64,000 bases of DNA, from positions 172,748 to 236,747 of the forward strand of contig CAWBMS010000013.1 of the NCBI GenBank assembly GCA_963790045.1, written 5' to 3'. Below are positions 27,427 through 37,472 of the stretch, piece by piece. Numbering within the stretch: position 1 is the stretch's first letter; each line of letters opens with the position of its first letter. A program made the position numbers and the translations under genes. The notes under the pieces were generated by a model, which was given only the letters and a program-made list of their open reading frames with translations, was not told where the DNA came from and did no database searches. The stretch comes from DATKMP01 sp963790045. Its GTDB lineage: Bacteria; Bacteroidota; Ignavibacteria; UBA10030.

Positions 27427-28608
27427 TTACGAAAAAACGTCTTTCACTTTATCAAAAAACGTCCGGTCGGTATTCCGGCGTTCTTCTTCTGTCGGCGCAA
27501 TGTGTTCGTTCTTTGCCAACTCGCGCAGCAATTCTTTTTCTTTGGCATTTACTTTCGGCGGAACCCAGATATTTACGCGCACCAATTCATCGCCGCGCCC
27601 GTAATTATTTAAATGCGGAATGCCGCGTTCGCGCATACGCAGCATTCGTCCGGCAGGTGTTCCGGCATCAATCACTAATTTTGCTTTTCCGTTCAGCGTC
27701 GGAATTTCTACATCGCCGCCCATGACGGCCGTCGGATAACTAATCCACAATTCAAAAATAATATCATCACCGTTACGATGAAATTGTGCATGCGGTTCTT
27801 CTTCAATGACCACGAGCAAATCTCCGGCAGGGCCTCCGCGGCGACCGGCATTACCCTGCCCGTGCAACGGAATATAATTTCCTTCCTGCACGCCGGCAGG
27901 GACATTGACTTTGATCGTCGATTCTCCTTGCACTCTGCCTTCGCCGTGACATGCGGTGCATGGATCTTTCACAATTCGCCCTTCGCCTTCACACGTCGGA
28001 CATGTGGTGATGTTCACAAATTGTCCGAACATCGAACGCGACACCTGACGCAATTCACCGCTGCCGCCGCATTGCGGGCATGTGGATTTTCCGCCGGAAG
28101 ATTTTGCACCGCTGCCGCCGCAAACATCGCATTTTTTCTGGCGCTTCACTTTAATTTTCTTTTCCACACCCGAAGCAATTTCTTCCAACGTTAAGGAAAG
28201 ACGAATACGCAAATCGGAACCGGGCTGCCCTTGCTGTTGCGAATTCGAACGGCGTCTGCCGCCGCGCTGCGTATTGCCGAACATTTCGTCGAAGATCGAT
28301 CCGCCGCCAAATCCGCCGGAAAAAATATCGCCGAACGTACTGAAGATATCGTTGATATTGTTGAAGTCGTGATAATTGGTGCCGCGCAATCCATCGTGTC
28401 CAAATTGATCGTACCGTTGGCGTTTTTCTGTATCGCTCAACACTTCGTATGCTTCTGCCGCCTCTTTGAATTGTTCCTCCGCTTCTTTGTTGCCCGGATT
28501 GCGGTCGGGATGATACTTCATTGCCAATTGCCGGTACGCTTTTTTAATTTCATCCTGCGATGCATTCCGCTGCACACCTAACACTTCATAATAATCTTTT
28601 TTTGCCAT
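27427..28608 (-). CDS. dnaJ: Chaperone protein DnaJ
   Basis: Hsp40 co-chaperone stimulating DnaK. The 393 residues hold the complete type I layout: J domain (KDYYEVLGVQRNASQDEIKK, with HPD in MKYHPDRNPGN), a Gly/Phe-rich linker (FGGGSIFDEMFGN), four CxxCxGxG zinc repeats (CDVCGGSG, CPQCGGSG, CPTCEGEG, CTACHGEG) and the C-terminal substrate domains. It follows grpE by 14 bases in the hrcA-grpE-dnaJ operon. dnaK is not adjacent. Confidence 0.98.
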   Translation of the reverse strand: MAKKDYYEVLGVQRNASQDEIKKAYRQLAMKYHPDRNPGNKEAEEQFKEAAEAYEVLSDTEKRQRYDQFGHDGLRGTNYHDFNNINDIFSTFGDIFSGGFGGGSIFDEMFGNTQRGGRRRSNSQQQGQPGSDLRIRLSLTLEEIASGVEKKIKVKRQKKCDVCGGSGAKSSGGKSTCPQCGGSGELRQVSRSMFGQFVNITTCPTCEGEGRIVKDPCTACHGEGRVQGESTIKVNVPAGVQEGNYIPLHGQGNAGRRGGPAGDLLVVIEEEPHAQFHRNGDDIIFELWISYPTAVMGGDVEIPTLNGKAKLVIDAGTPAGRMLRMRERGIPHLNNYGRGDELVRVNIWVPPKVNAKEKELLRELAKNEHIAPTEEERRNTDRTFFDKVKDVFS

Positions 28609-28622
28609 GCTCTCTTTTACCT

Positions 28623-29195
28623 TTATGCAAACTTATCCACCGACGGTTGATCGGTTGCTGAAGAAACAACAACTTTTGCATGACGAATGACTTTGTCATT
28701 CAACATGTAACCTTTTTGAACTTCTTCCAAAACTGTTTGATGCGGTACATCCGCCTTGGGAAGCTGCATCAACGCATCATGCAAATTCACGTCAAACTCT
28801 TTGCCGACTGTTTCAAATGATTTCAAGCCGCGATTTTCCAATGCTTTTTTCAACTTCTGATAAATTAATTCAATGCCTTTTTGAAGCGCCTCGTAATCTT
28901 TGCTTTCACGGCTGTGCTTCAGCGAACGCTCAAAATCATCCAGCACCGGCAGCAAATCTTCTATCACATCTTCGTGAGCATACTTGACAATTGCCGCCAT
29001 TTCATTTTCTGTGCGCCGTTTATAATTATCGAACTCTGCCGCTTTGCGCTGCAGCAAATCCTTATATTGTTCAACTTGTTTTTGAAGATCTTCTTGTTGA
29101 TTTGAACTTTCGAACGCCGCCGATACTTCCGTTACAGGGGCAATTTCCGGTTGTGGTGTTTTTCCTTCTTCTTGTTTTAATTCTTGTTCTGACAT
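28623..29195 (-). CDS. grpE: Nucleotide exchange factor GrpE
   Basis: Exchange factor for DnaK. The 190 residues comprise a polar N-terminus, a long coiled coil (about residues 30-85: QKQVEQYKDLLQRKAAEFDN then YKRRTENEMAAI) and the beta-wing domain with the signature FDVNLHDALMQLPKADVPHQ, then VLEEVQKGYMLNDKVIRHAK. Spacing to hrcA upstream is 57 bases. Confidence 0.96.
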   Translation of the reverse strand: MSEQELKQEEGKTPQPEIAPVTEVSAAFESSNQQEDLQKQVEQYKDLLQRKAAEFDNYKRRTENEMAAIVKYAHEDVIEDLLPVLDDFERSLKHSRESKDYEALQKGIELIYQKLKKALENRGLKSFETVGKEFDVNLHDALMQLPKADVPHQTVLEEVQKGYMLNDKVIRHAKVVVSSATDQPSVDKFA

Positions 29196-29252
29196 TTATT
29201 CCTCAATTGATAATTCCACTTTCAGCGAGACAAACTCGCAGAAAGCATGGTG

Positions 29253-30305
29253 TTAACTACCCAACATTTTTGCAATTGCTTGCGATACATAATCCACAAG
29301 CGGTATGACCTTTGCATAATCCATTCTCGTCGGGCCGATCAATCCGACACGTCCCGTGACGCCTTCGATATTATACGTTGCGGTAACAACACTGTAATCT
29401 TTTGCCGACTCATCCCGATTCTCTGTTCCGACGGTCACCACAAAATCTTTTTGCAGCTCTTCATGTTTTTCAAGAAGATGAACGATGATGTCTTCATTCT
29501 CAATCAATTCGATGACACTGCGGAAATTTTTCGGATCGACGAATTCCGGCTGCTCGATAATATTTTGAGTTCCACCGATGTGTAATTTGTCACGGTCTTT
29601 CGAATCGGTGAACAGTTGATCGAGCGAATCAATAAACAGGCGAACCAATCCGGATTTGTCATCCTGTAAATCGCGTACACGATCTATAAACGTGTCACGG
29701 ATTTCTTTCAACGTCAACCCGCTTAAACGGTCGTTCAACATTCTTCCCATAAGATCCAAATGATCGCGTTTAATTTCCAATCCAATTTCCAACATAATCG
29801 TTCGCACGATACCGGTACGAATGGAAATGACGACCAATAATTTAGAACTTGAAACCGGAATCAATTCCATCCGTTCGAATACGCCGCTGCTTAAATGCGG
29901 CGAGGTCACAATGCTGAGTTGCCGGGAAATTTTCCCGAGCAGCCGCGATGTCTCCCGCAGCAATTCTTCCGTATCGTTCGCGGTATCTAACTGTTGATGA
30001 ATTTGCTGCTTCTCTTGATCCGAAAGCTGCTGCACTTTCATTAAATAGTCGATATAAAAACGATAGCCAATATCCGTTGGTATGCGCCCTGCCGATGTAT
30101 GCGGGTGCGATAAAAATCCAAGCTCTTCTAAATCTGCCATCACATTGCGGATCGATGCCGGGCTTAAATTCAATGCGTAGTGCTTGGAAATAAATCGCGA
30201 GCCCACCGGCACAGCGGTTTGAATAAAATTATGCACGACGTGCCAAAGAATACTTTGTTCACGGTCGGATAATTGAGCATTATGTTCGGTCAATTCTACC
30301 ATCAC
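29253..30305 (-). CDS. hrcA: Heat-inducible transcription repressor HrcA
   Basis: Repressor of class I heat-shock genes that acts through CIRCE operators. The 350 residues include the N-terminal winged-helix region (VPVGSRFISKHYALNLSPAS, then IRNVMADLEELGFLSHPHTS, AGRIPTDIGYRFYID) and the C-terminal part with VTATYNIEGVTGRVGLIGPT and RMDYAKVIPLVDYVS. It is first in the operon hrcA-grpE-dnaJ-comEA-pilM-rsmD-coaD. I found no CIRCE element (TTAGCACTC-N9-GAGTGCTAA) in the 180 bases upstream. Confidence 0.96.
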   Translation of the reverse strand: MMVELTEHNAQLSDREQSILWHVVHNFIQTAVPVGSRFISKHYALNLSPASIRNVMADLEELGFLSHPHTSAGRIPTDIGYRFYIDYLMKVQQLSDQEKQQIHQQLDTANDTEELLRETSRLLGKISRQLSIVTSPHLSSGVFERMELIPVSSSKLLVVISIRTGIVRTIMLEIGLEIKRDHLDLMGRMLNDRLSGLTLKEIRDTFIDRVRDLQDDKSGLVRLFIDSLDQLFTDSKDRDKLHIGGTQNIIEQPEFVDPKNFRSVIELIENEDIIVHLLEKHEELQKDFVVTVGTENRDESAKDYSVVTATYNIEGVTGRVGLIGPTRMDYAKVIPLVDYVSQAIAKMLGS

Positions 30306-30323
30306 TACTCGCCCAGATATATA

Positions 30324-30352
30324 AAATTAACCATAACTCGCTCGTTTGTCAA
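30324..30352 (-). promoter_or_regulatory. Promoter of the hrcA operon
   Basis: On the minus strand TTGACA (30347-30352), 17 bases, TAATTT (30324-30329), 19 bases before the hrcA start, so the transcript would have a very short leader. Confidence 0.6.
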
Positions 30353-30408
30353 GGAATGACGATATTTATTTACATTTTCATGGATGAAAGAAATGGATGT
30401 GTATCGTA

Positions 30409-30437
30409 TTGCTTCATGAAATTTTTTATCTTATTTT
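30409..30437 (+). promoter_or_regulatory. Candidate promoter of carA
   Basis: TTGCTT (30409-30414), 17 bases, TATTTT (30432-30437); the leader would be about 43 bases. It is divergent from the hrcA promoter about 60 bases away. Confidence 0.45.
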
Positions 30438-30486
30438 CTTCACCCAATTGCATCGCCCATCATATTTTTTTATCTTGAAGTACGAT

Positions 30487-31605
30487 ATGAAAGCAAAACT
30501 TGTTCTCGAAAATGGCACAATCTTTATCGGTGAATCGTTTGGTGCAACGGGCGGAATCACCGGCGAAGTGGTGTTTAATACCAGTTTAACCGGATATCAG
30601 GAAATACTCACCGATCCATCCTACGCCGGCCAAATCGTTACGATGACGTATCCGCTCATCGGCAACTATGGCATTAACGGTGAAGATATGGAATCGGTCA
30701 AACCACAAGTTGCCGGATTTATTGTGAAAGAGTACAGTGAATTTCCCAGCAACTTCCGCTCGACAGAAAGTCTGGGAAGCTGGTTAGAGCACCACAACAT
30801 TATCGGCATTCAGGGCATCGATACACGGATGCTTACAAAAATTATACGTTCCTCTGGCGCGATGCGCGGCATGATCTCTACAGAAAATTCAGACGACGCG
30901 CAATTGCTGAAGCAAGTCAAGCAAGCACCGCAAATGGCAGGACTTGATCTTGCATCACGCGTCACCACAAAAGAAATGTACACGTGGGATAAAATTGATA
31001 CGACACCGTTTGCGCTCGCACCATCCATCGCACCATCGAAAAAACGATTGAATGTGGTGGTGTATGATTACGGCGTGAAGCAAAATATTTTGCGCCGTTT
31101 AACTTCGTACGGATGCAACTTAACAGTTTTGCCTGCGAGTTATCCTGCTGAAAAAGTTTTAGAATTGAAACCGAACGGCATTTTTCTTTCCAATGGCCCC
31201 GGCGATCCGGCGGCAGTAACGTACGCTATTGAAAACATAAAACAGCTCATCGGTAAAAAACCGATGTTCGGGATTTGTCTTGGACATCAGCTTCTTTGCC
31301 ACGCGCTTGGCGGAAAAACGTTCAAATTAAAATTCGGGCACCGTGGCGCAAATCACCCGGTAAAAAATTTACGCACCGGTTCCATCGAAATCACTTCACA
31401 AAATCATGGCTTCGCTGTCGATCCTGATTCACTCGATCCGCACATTGTTGAAATTACGCATGTTAATTTGAATGACGGAACGAACGAAGGATTTCGTCAC
31501 CGCACATTGCCGATCTTCTCCGTGCAATATCACCCGGAAGCATCTCCCGGCCCTCACGACAGCGATTATCTTTTCAAACAATTTGTTGAGATGATGAAAA
31601 AATAA
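30487..31605 (+). CDS. carA: Carbamoyl-phosphate synthase small subunit
   Basis: Glutaminase subunit that feeds ammonia to CarB for arginine and pyrimidine synthesis. The ATG at 30487 starts MKAKLVLENGTIFIGESFGA; the frame runs 30 codons further up with no family similarity. In 372 residues: the N-terminal domain (FNTSLTGYQEILTDPSYAGQ) and class I amidotransferase domain with FLSNGPGDP, nucleophile Cys in FGICLGHQLLCHALGG, and catalytic His-Glu in SVQYHPEASPGPHDS. It stands alone; carB is not in the window. A strong terminator follows eight bases after the stop. Confidence 0.97.
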   Translation: MKAKLVLENGTIFIGESFGATGGITGEVVFNTSLTGYQEILTDPSYAGQIVTMTYPLIGNYGINGEDMESVKPQVAGFIVKEYSEFPSNFRSTESLGSWLEHHNIIGIQGIDTRMLTKIIRSSGAMRGMISTENSDDAQLLKQVKQAPQMAGLDLASRVTTKEMYTWDKIDTTPFALAPSIAPSKKRLNVVVYDYGVKQNILRRLTSYGCNLTVLPASYPAEKVLELKPNGIFLSNGPGDPAAVTYAIENIKQLIGKKPMFGICLGHQLLCHALGGKTFKLKFGHRGANHPVKNLRTGSIEITSQNHGFAVDPDSLDPHIVEITHVNLNDGTNEGFRHRTLPIFSVQYHPEASPGPHDSDYLFKQFVEMMKK

Positions 31606-31613
31606 TTGAAATG

Positions 31614-31647
31614 AAAACGCCGATGATGTTTCCATCACCGGCGTTTT
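31614..31647. terminator. Terminator between carA and nrdJ
   Basis: 15-base stem with one mismatch: AAAACGCCGATGATG (31614-31628), loop TTTC, CATCACCGGCGTTTT (31633-31647). T-rich ends on both strands suggest that it serves carA and possibly also the convergent nrdJ. Bases 31648-31836 hold no gene. Confidence 0.8.
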
Positions 31648-31836
31648 GTTACTCGTTGTTTCTGTTCCCCAACCAAAACACAAGTTCTCCTTACAACCTA
31701 AAACCAACCAAGCAATAACAACAACCTGCAGCAACAAAGATGCCTTTCCGCCGCTGCATCAATCCTCCTTGGAATCACTAAAACCTTTCCCGTTTACAGC
31801 TACCGCAATATAATCATTTTTTTATTTTCAACAACA

Positions 31837-34598
31837 TTAAGAACAACCGGACGTGCTGCCGCACTCTAAGCATTTGTAGCATGAACCGCTGCGAATCATA
31901 ATGCTTCCGCATTCATGGCACGGCGGCGCATCGGATTGTGTTTGAAAGACCACTTTTTCATTCTTTTCTAACAACGATGCAGCTTTCGCCGCGGCCGCAT
32001 TCAAAATCGTAATCGGTTTCTTTGCAACATCTGCCGATATTTGAATGCCGCTCGTCGGCATTGCGGGCTGCTCGTTCTCCAAAAATTTCTTGCCAAGCCA
32101 TCGGAAAATATAATCGCTGACAGATTTCGCGATCGGAATTTCCGGATTGTTGGTAAAGCCGCTCGGTTCATACCGTGCGTGGCTAAACTTATCGACTAGC
32201 ACTTTCAGCGGCACGCCATATTGCAATGCAATGGAAACAGAAGTAGCAAGCGAATCCATCAAACCGGAAATCGTCGAGCCCTCTTTAGACATCGTGATGA
32301 AGAGTTCGCCCGCCGTTCCGTCTTCAAACATACCGACCGTGATATACCCTTCATGACCGGCAATACTAAATTTATGTGTAATCGATTGTCGTTCATCCGG
32401 TAAATGCCTGCGTGCCGGCCTGACGCCAACAGTTTGCTGTTGTTTATCCTGTTTTTTATCCAACGACTTACTAAGCGGCTGCGTGCGTTTGCATCCGTCG
32501 CGGTACACTGCAATCGCTTTCAATCCAAGCTGCCACGCTTCGGTGTACGCATTCATAATATCATTCGGCGTTACATCGTTCGGCATATTGACCGTTTTGG
32601 AAATAGCACCGGAAAGATACGGCTGCGTCGCCGCCATCATTCTGATGTGTCCCATATATTGAATCGAACGTTTGCCATTGGCGGGTTTAAATGCACAATC
32701 AAACACCGACAAGTGTTCTTCTTTCAGGTGTGGTGCACCTTCAATCGTATCGTTTTTATCGATGTACGCAATGATGTGTTCGATTTGTTCGTCATCATAG
32801 CCGAGCTTGCTGAGCGCTTCCGGCACCGTTTGATTGACAATCTTCATCATCCCGCCGCCGCTGAGTTTTTTGTATTTCACCAACGCAATATCCGGCTCAA
32901 CGCCCGTCGTATCGCAATCCATCATAAAGCCGATTGTTCCCGTCGGCGCAAGAACTGTTGCTTGCGCATTGCGGATACCAAATTCTTGCCCCAGAGCAAC
33001 GACATCTTTCCACGATTGCACTTGCGTTGCATATAAATCTTCCGGCACCATGCTCTTGTCGATGTGTTCGGCGCAAACACCATGCTTCGTCATCACATTC
33101 AACATGGCTTCGCGATTTTCTTCATAGCCCTTGAACGGCCCTTTCACGGCACTGATTAATGCCGATTGCTTGTATGCTTCAGCACACATTAAGGAAGTGA
33201 TTGCACCGGCGAGTGTTCGTCCTGCTTCGCTGTCGTATGCAACGCCGCGAGACATCAAAAGCGCACCGAGGTTTGCATAGCCAAGCCCGAGCGGACGATA
33301 GGCATGACTGTTTTCCGTAATTGCCGGAGTTGGATAACTTGAATTATCGACGGAAATTTCCATCGCAGTAATCGTGATCGCAACCGCTTTGCAGAATGAT
33401 TCGATATCGAATTCTTTATTTTCTTTTCGGAACTTCATCAAGTTCAGCGATGCAAGATTGCATGCAGTATCATTTAAAAACATGTACCTGGCTGCATGGA
33501 TTGGAAGAATATATTCTTTCTGTGGTTGAGCATGTGTGCCAGTTGTTGATCGTGGTATCGAATTGAATTCCGGGATCACCGCAAAGCCATGCTGCAGCAG
33601 CCATTTGTTTTAACAAATCACGCGCACGAAACTTTTCGATTTGGAATCCGCCTTTGACCGCTTTCGTCCAGAACTCTTTGTCTTCCAAAACGGCTTTCAT
33701 AAATTCATCCGTTACACGCACTGAGTGGTTTGCATTTTGATAGAAAACAGAATCGTACGCACCACCCGGCACATTGAAGCCGCCGTCATACCCGGCATCG
33801 ATCAATGCCCATGCTTTTTTTCTCTTCTTCCGCTTTACAATTGATAAAACTTTGAATATCCGGATGTTCGATATTCAAAATCACCATCTTCGCTGCACGC
33901 CGTGTTTTACCGCCAGACTTGATAACGCCGGCAAAGGCATCGAATCCTTTCATAAAAGAAACCGGCCCGGATGGTGTACCGCCATTACTCAGTTTTTCTT
34001 TGGATGAGCGCAACGTCGAAAGATTCGAACCTGTGCCCGATCCAAATTTAAAAAGCATACCTTCCGTCTTCGCAAGATTTAAAATCGATTCCATGGAATC
34101 TTGCACGGAATTGATAAAGCACGCAGAGCATTGCGGCTTTTCTTCCACGCCGACATTGAACCACACAGGACTATTAAACGCCATGTACTGATTCACCAAT
34201 AAGAAAACTAATTCGTAATAAAAAATTTCGGCATCTTCAACCGACGCAAAATAATCGTTTGTCAAGCCCCATTCGTAATACGTCTTTGCAACGCGTTCCA
34301 CGAGTTGCCGTACGCTTCGTTCACGCTGCGGAGTTCCCATCGGGCCATAAAAATATTTTGAAACCACCACATTGGTTGCAGTCATCGACCATGACTTTGG
34401 AATTTCGACATCTGTTTGCTCGAAGATTTTTTCTCCACGTTCATTGGAGATAACGGCGGTGCGTAGTTCCCATTCAATTTCATCAAACGGATGCACACCC
34501 GGTTTTGTAAAATATCGCTCGAAATGTAATCCTCGCATGGTAGTAGAACGTTGTTGCGGAGATACTCCAGAAATTTCCGTGGACTCCAAGTCCCTCAT
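31837..34598 (-). CDS. nrdJ: Vitamin B12-dependent (class II) ribonucleotide reductase, two frameshifts
   Basis: Makes deoxyribonucleotides using adenosylcobalamin, so independent of oxygen. Start at ATG 34596-34598 with AAGGAGG seven bases upstream. Three frames join into about 920 residues: PVWFNVG and QCSACFINSV in the first (34598-33805), a middle part to SSNPCS (near 33485) and the rest from YMFLNDTACNLASLNLMKF to the zinc-ribbon-like end CHECGSIMIRSGSCYKCLEC. The first break is in a run of seven A (an extra A restores EEKKAWALIDAGYDGG). The second falls on the active-site Glu codon of NPCSEYMF (CAGG read for GAG). C-terminal cysteines probably re-reduce the active site. Its essential role argues for sequence errors. 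Confidence 0.92.
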
Positions 34599-34652
34599 AA
34601 ATGATCCTCCTTACATCAAGTGTTATACGATCTGTTCGCCGACTAAAAATAC

Positions 34653-34693
34653 AATAGGAATCCGGTCGATCTTATAAAAACATCGACCCTATT
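34653..34693 (-). promoter_or_regulatory. Structured leader of nrdJ
   Basis: In the roughly 215-base nrdJ leader a hairpin forms from AATAGG (34653-34658) with CCTATT (34688-34693) and GGTCGAT (34664-34670) with ATCGACC (34682-34688). On the minus strand it is followed by GTATTTTTAG, which is terminator-like. An upstream hairpin, CCTTTT/AAAAGG (34765-34783), covers an AAGGAG. This may be attenuation; I do not recognise a cobalamin riboswitch. No gene is supported in 34599-35112. Confidence 0.45.
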
Positions 34694-34818
34694 CAATTTT
34701 TTCTGTCAAAGACAACCTTAATCAACAACCGGTTGGTATTTGCGTTTCTTGTTCTCGAGCCGCTCCTTTTTAGTTACAAAAGGATGGGGTCAAAGACTTA
34801 AGCAACACAACTATTGTA

Positions 34819-34847
34819 AATATATTGGGTTACATCTTTTTTGTCAA
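34819..34847 (-). promoter_or_regulatory. Promoter of nrdJ
   Basis: On the minus strand TTGACA (34842-34847), 17 bases, TATATT (34819-34824). The -10 region overlaps ACCCAATATATTTACA, whose first twelve bases resemble an NrdR box although the last four do not. Confidence 0.7.
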
Positions 34848-34901
34848 GTTAATTTTCAAGATAAAAAATAAAAATATTTTTTTTGATTATTTAACTTGAC
34901 A
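34842..34901. repeat. Inverted repeat between nrdJ and the acyl-CoA synthetase gene
   Basis: TGTCAAGTTAA (34842-34852) and TTAACTTGACA (34891-34901), an exact 11-base inverted repeat with a 38-base AT-rich spacer. Each arm includes an outward-facing TTGACA; the left one belongs to the nrdJ promoter. Confidence 0.55.
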
Positions 34902-35001
34902 GATAGTACGAAATTTATTTTTCAAGACATTCAACAGATTTCATTTCATCAGAATAATTTCTCTCATTTTTTTGCTGCGATTATTTTTATTGTTTTGTTC
35001 C

Positions 35002-35029
35002 TTGCGAATAACTCAAATCGTTATAACTT
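35002..35029 (+). promoter_or_regulatory. Candidate promoter of the acyl-CoA synthetase gene
   Basis: TTGCGA (35002-35007), 16 bases, TAACTT (35024-35029), about 84 bases before the start codon. It is weaker than the nrdJ promoter. Confidence 0.35.
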
Positions 35030-35112
35030 CTATACTTCATTGTGTTGATTATAAAAAAGCGTTGCCGTACCTTTTTATGCACCCATAACGGTAGTGATAT
35101 TTTGGAGAAACT

Positions 35113-36932
35113 ATGAGTTTAGCTGTACAATTTTCGACACTCACGGAATTATTCGATCGCTTGACGGTTCGTTTTGCAAACGATACGCGTCCCGTATTAA
35201 TGAACAAAGTCGATGGACACTATCGAGAAGTTTCTTATCGAGAGCTACGAAAGAATGTCGAGAGTTTAGCATTAGGGTTTTCTTCACTTACCATCGGTCG
35301 ATCGGATCGAGTTGCAATCATTTCTGAAAACCGTCCGGAGTGGGTGTACACAGATTTTGCTCTCATCGCACTTGGCGCTATCGATGTTCCTATTTATCCG
35401 ACACTCACGCCCAAACAGCTTTCCTACATTTTTAATGATTCCGGCATTAAAGCCGCTGTTGTTTCTAACACACTTCAACTCAATAAAGTTCTCAAGATAC
35501 GAGAAGACGTTCCTTCCCTTGAATATATTATTGTGATGACAGAATCCGCAGCCGATGAATCAAAATCGATTTATAGTTTTTCGAAAATTCTTCAACGCGG
35601 CGCATTCACCCAGAAGAAACATACCACACTCTTCCAGCAGCAACTTTCTCAAGCTGTGCCGGACGATGTGGTAACGATTATTTATACATCCGGCACCACC
35701 GGAAATCCTAAAGGCGTTATGCTCACGCATAAAAATTTTGTCAGCAACATTTATGGCGCTGCCAATGTATTATCGGTGGATGAACACGATACGCTTTTAT
35801 CCTTCCTGCCGTTGTGCCATACGTTCGAACGGACAGCAGGATATTATATCGCGCTCTCGGCCGGTTGCACGATTGCCTACGCCGAAAGCATCGAAACCGT
35901 CAGCACGAACATGCTGGAAGTGCACCCGACTATTATGGCTACTGTACCGCGATTGTTTGAACGGATGTACACGCGCATTTTGCTCCAGCTGGAAACAACA
36001 ACGTATGCCCAACAAAAACTTTTCCAATGGGCAATTCGTGTCGGCAAAGAATATATGCAAGCGCAGCGGCATGGATCTGCCGATATGATCCTCAAAGCAC
36101 AATATGCACTTGCACACAAATTGGTATTCACATCTTTCCAAAAACGTACCGGCGGCAAAATGCGTTACTTCGTTTCCGGCGGCGCAGCATTAGCACAACC
36201 AATCGGTGAATTTTTTGAGGCGATGGGACTTATCATTTTGGAAGGATACGGATTAACGGAAGCAGCACCAATTCTTGCTGTCAATCGATTGGATGATTAT
36301 AAATTTGGAACAGTCGGCAAACCCTTACCGGGGGTAGAAATTAAAATTGCCGATGATGGCGAAATTCTTGCCAAAGGTGTTAACATTATGTCTGGTTACT
36401 ATCATAATAAACGGGAAACAGACGAAACATTTAGCGCTGATGGTTGGTTCTACACCGGCGATATTGGCATGTTTGATACCGAAGGACATCTGATCATTAC
36501 CGACCGTAAAAAACATTTATTCATCAGTTCCGGCGGAAAAAATATTGCACCGCAACCCATTGAAAATTTATTTTTGCAAAGCCCGTACGTCGATCAGTTT
36601 GTTCTTGTTGGCGATGGAAGAAATGTATCTGCACCGCACTCATCATTCCAGATTTCAGCACCTTGAAAGAATTCGCGCGAGCTGCCGGCATCCATTACTC
36701 CAGCGATACCGATCTGGTTGAACGCAAAGAAATCAAAAAACTTTATACCGACGAAATTGCCCGTTTACAAAAAGATTTGCCGAGTTATGAACGCGTCCGG
36801 CGTTTTGAACTTCTTACAGAACCGCTTTCCATGGAAAACGGGGAAATTACACCGTCGCTAAAAGTGAAACGGAAAGTTGTGGAGCAAAAATATGCGCATC
36901 TTATTGAAAAAATGTACCAACCCGCAAGATGA
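35113..36932 (+). CDS. Long-chain acyl-CoA synthetase / AMP-dependent ligase (frameshift near 36635)
   Basis: Activates fatty acids to acyl-CoA through acyl-AMP. GGAG at 35104-35107 supports the ATG at 35113. The P-loop-like motif IIYTSGTTGNPKGVMLTHKN, LEGYGLTEAAPIL, the A8-like YTGDIGMFDTEGHLIITDRK and SSGGKNIAPQPIENLF are all visible. The first frame ends at 36666 with a nonsense tail. Shifting near 36635 gives the expected LIIPDFSTLKEFAR and a C-terminus to 36932 including the final catalytic lysine region (ITPSLKVKRK). Total about 605 residues, the normal size. Probably a sequence error. Confidence 0.92.
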
Positions 36933-36947
36933 GCGCAACAACCAGAA

Positions 36948-37472
36948 TTAATGTGCCGGTACAACGCGTACCACTTTGCGTTGAATGACACGATCAGGTA
37001 CTACCCACGCATCACGAAATCCTTGTGCCACAAAATCTGGCAACCGCTGGTTCGCTTCATAACGATTGATAAAATCACCTACCCGCACTTTATACACCGG
37101 TGCATCAAACACGACATAAATAGAATCGGAAATAAATTTGAGAGCCGCTTCCATTTTTGCGGCTGTCGCTTCATCGATGTTCGAGGATGAAAACAGTTGA
37201 ATGCGAAATCCTTGCACAACTTCTTCATGAACCGCGACACTATCCTTGGAAATTTCAATCGGCACGCGCAGTTGTTCTGCACGATGTTCCTGTTGCAGCG
37301 CCGTCGGCTCTTCATCAAAGTCCGAAGGTTTCAGTGTTGCCTCATATTCCCGCAACGGTAGGACTATTACTTTTTGAGTCTGCTGTTTTTCCTGTGCGCT
37401 GCTCATGCTTGATATATATAGAAGCGCTACAAACACAATACCGATCAGATGATAAATTGATTTTGTACTCAT
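36948..37472 (-). CDS. SPOR-domain protein with signal peptide
   Basis: 174 residues. The N-terminus (MSTKSIYHLIGIVFVALLYI) is a signal peptide or anchor, followed by a polar linker and a C-terminal SPOR-like peptidoglycan-binding repeat: GFRIQLFSSSNIDEATAAKM, then SIYVVFDAPVYKVRVGDFIN. Such domains bind denuded glycan strands, often at the division site. Its start overlaps the stop of the next SPOR lipoprotein gene by ATGA, so the two are probably co-expressed and may act together. Confidence 0.75.
   Translation of the reverse strand: MSTKSIYHLIGIVFVALLYISSMSSAQEKQQTQKVIVLPLREYEATLKPSDFDEEPTALQQEHRAEQLRVPIEISKDSVAVHEEVVQGFRIQLFSSSNIDEATAAKMEAALKFISDSIYVVFDAPVYKVRVGDFINRYEANQRLPDFVAQGFRDAWVVPDRVIQRKVVRVVPAH

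Noticed and set aside
34720..34790. Leader peptide upstream of nrdJ (frame ending KKRKYQPVVD)
   Set aside because: No start codon exists between the preceding stop and this stretch, so translation is not supported.
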